Below, one piece after another: positions 17,978 to 19,005 of a DNA stretch of 19,005 bases. The position numbers were made by a program, and so were the translations under genes. The stretch comes from Leptospira sp. (lineage in GTDB: Bacteria; Spirochaetota; Leptospiria; Leptospirales; Leptospiraceae). How positions within the stretch are numbered: position 1 is the first letter of the stretch; each line of letters begins with the position of its first letter. The notes beneath the pieces are model-generated. The model saw only the letters and a program-made list of their open reading frames with translations, had not been told where the DNA came from and did no database searches. The stretch lies in contig JAPZRK010000065.1 of NCBI GenBank assembly GCA_027531445.1, forward strand, positions 1-19,005. Reading direction: 5' to 3'.

Positions 17978-18415
17978 TTATAAATCTTCGACATCCGTCA
18001 CGGAAGAAGGGTCACCTTTTTCCCCGTCTGTGCTAAACTCAATCTTCTTTGCCACCGCATTTTCCATACTTGTGATTAGTAATTCATTCGTTCGAGCCAA
18101 ACGATCTGCCATTATGGAAACCATCTTCGCAGCAAACTTAGGATTCTTCACAAGAAAATTTTCCAATTGCTGTTTGCTTTCAATCGTGGCCAAATCAGCC
18201 GCCGTTATCGTTCGGGCTGTGGCGCTTCTGGGATTCGAACTGAACAATGCCATTTCACCAAAGAAGTCCCCAGGCTTCATGATTGCCAGACGAGTCTGAC
18301 TATTATTTACAGTAAAATAAATTTCAACATTCCCTTGAAGGATGATATACATCGAATTGTTCATCTCACCTTCTTTGAAAATTATCTTACCAGCAGGAAC
18401 GCTTAGTTTACTCAT
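17978..18415 (-). CDS. cyclic nucleotide-binding domain protein
   Basis: This 145-residue protein consists essentially of a CRP-type cyclic nucleotide-binding domain (about 5-120) without a DNA-binding helix-turn-helix. The phosphate-binding cassette is MKPGDFFGEMALFSSNPRSATART, with the FGEMAL glycine-glutamate pair and the Arg in RSATA that contacts the cyclic phosphate, so ligand binding is likely intact. The N-terminal KLSVPAGKIIFKEGEMNNSMYIILQGNVEIYF is the usual beta-roll start. An acidic tail (about 125-145) has no known motif. An AGGAG lies ten bases before the ATG. It converges on the small gene, 20 bases away, and diverges from the acyltransferase. It presumably acts on a partner protein elsewhere. 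Confidence 0.92.
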   Translation of the reverse strand: MSKLSVPAGKIIFKEGEMNNSMYIILQGNVEIYFTVNNSQTRLAIMKPGDFFGEMALFSSNPRSATARTITAADLATIESKQQLENFLVKNPKFAAKMVSIMADRLARTNELLITSMENAVAKKIEFSTDGEKGDPSSVTDVEDL

Positions 18416-18425
18416 CGGTTAAAGA

Positions 18426-18430
18426 CTCCT
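18426..18430 (-). promoter_or_regulatory. ribosome binding site of the cyclic-nucleotide-binding gene
   Basis: Read on the minus strand, AGGAG lies ten bases before the ATG at 18415 and supports that start. Confidence 0.55.
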
Positions 18431-18526
18431 ATATCTATTTTTGGCATTTAGTATGGAATTCTGAATTCATTTTCACTTCCGTTGTCACTAGAAATTAAGA
18501 ATATTGAAAAAAAAGAGGGTTTTTAG

Positions 18527-19005
18527 ATGGAATGGGAAATTTTGAGCTTCAGCATTGTTGGATTCTACGCATTGTCTAGCTATTTGTTCAGAATTCCCTT
18601 TCAAATTCCGTACGCTATCTCTGTAGGTTCTCGCGATTCAAGATTAGATCAACTCAGGGGAATCTCGATGGTTGGAATCGTGTGCATCCATATTCACTCC
18701 TACTTTGAATTCTTTCATCCAAATGAGAGACATGTCACCGATTTTACCCTATTTATTGCCAATCTTAGTCGATTTTCTGTTCCGCTCTTTATCGTCGGAT
18801 CCTCTATGTATTTGAAAGTAAACGAGTATTATTGGAGAAATAAACTAAAAACACTTTTAATTCCATATACCATTGCTTGTATCTTTGGGTATCTGATAAA
18901 GTTTAGTACGATTTCAATCTTAGATTTTTTAATAAGATTTCTGACCGGACAAATTTTTGCTCCTTTTTACTTTGTTCCCCTACTCTTTCAGTTTTATATT
19001 CTATT
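18527..19005 (+). CDS. acyltransferase 3 family membrane protein (5' part)
   Basis: The frame begins at the ATG at 18527 and stays open for 159 codons to the right edge, so the gene is cut. The start is supported by GAGGG seven bases upstream. The protein opens with a hydrophobic segment, then RDSRLDQLRGISMVGIVCIHIHSYF, which carries the R-x-D-x-LRG...H pattern of acyltransferase 3 enzymes such as OafA-type O-acetyltransferases. After this come FSVPLFIVGSSMYL, WRNKLKTLLIPYTIACIFGYL and GQIFAPFYFVPLLFQFYIL, the following membrane helices of that family. It likely acylates a surface polysaccharide or lipid; the substrate is unknown. The short region before it (18416-18526) contains two GAATTC sites with one base between them and no promoter that can be named securely. 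Confidence 0.88.
   Translation, partial: MEWEILSFSIVGFYALSSYLFRIPFQIPYAISVGSRDSRLDQLRGISMVGIVCIHIHSYFEFFHPNERHVTDFTLFIANLSRFSVPLFIVGSSMYLKVNEYYWRNKLKTLLIPYTIACIFGYLIKFSTISILDFLIRFLTGQIFAPFYFVPLLFQFYIL

Noticed and set aside
18226..18241. GGGATTCGAAC-like block, which resembles the complement of a tRNA T-loop
   Set aside because: It encodes the SSNPRS part of the phosphate-binding cassette of the cyclic-nucleotide-binding protein, and no acceptor, D or anticodon stem surrounds it.

Overview
The window looks like chromosomal DNA of a spirochaete of the genus Leptospira or a close relative. This is inferred from the AT-rich composition, the style of the proteins, several proteins typical of that group (for example a histidine-kinase-like ATPase fused to an HDOD domain), and some TTG starts. 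No rRNA, tRNA, insertion sequence, prophage or CRISPR array was found. Gene density is high, with about 20 genes in both orientations.

Left part (1-3620). The 5' end of a probable lipoprotein gene runs off the left edge (minus). It diverges from a lytic transglycosylase (plus). Two minus-strand genes follow: an AAA+ ATPase of the DUF4143 type, with repeated operator-like elements touching its start codon, and a polytopic membrane protein that resembles a GT-C glycosyltransferase only in general layout.

B12 and acyl-CoA block (3723-7893, plus). This holds a MeaA-type (ethylmalonyl-CoA mutase clade) B12-dependent mutase, a response regulator fused to a PP2C/RsbU-type phosphatase, and the MeaB GTPase that protects such mutases. 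The phosphatase sits between the enzyme and its chaperone. A perfect 22-bp palindrome lies upstream of the mutase.

Glycerolipid block (12758 down to 7901, minus). Four tightly packed genes encode an alkyl-DHAP-synthase-like flavoprotein, a TetR regulator, a diacylglycerol/lipid kinase and the glycerol-3-phosphate dehydrogenase GlpD. The set fits a regulated ether-lipid or DHAP-centred pathway. From memory, the same four gene types lie together in Mycobacterium tuberculosis (Rv2249c-Rv2252). A hypothetical gene and an HU-type DNA-binding protein with a clear terminator lie upstream.

Signalling block (13849 to the end). A plus-strand operon encodes an NADK2-like NAD kinase homologue with an altered GGDG motif, a STAS anti-sigma-factor antagonist and a two-TM membrane protein. 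It converges on, and overlaps, an exported hypothetical gene. Divergent from that gene are an HATPase-HDOD fusion and a small unknown protein. Then come a cyclic-nucleotide-binding protein (minus) and the start of an acyltransferase-3 membrane protein (plus), cut by the right edge. The RsbU-type phosphatase, the STAS protein and the HATPase protein together give the component types of a partner-switching system, spread over about 12 kb.
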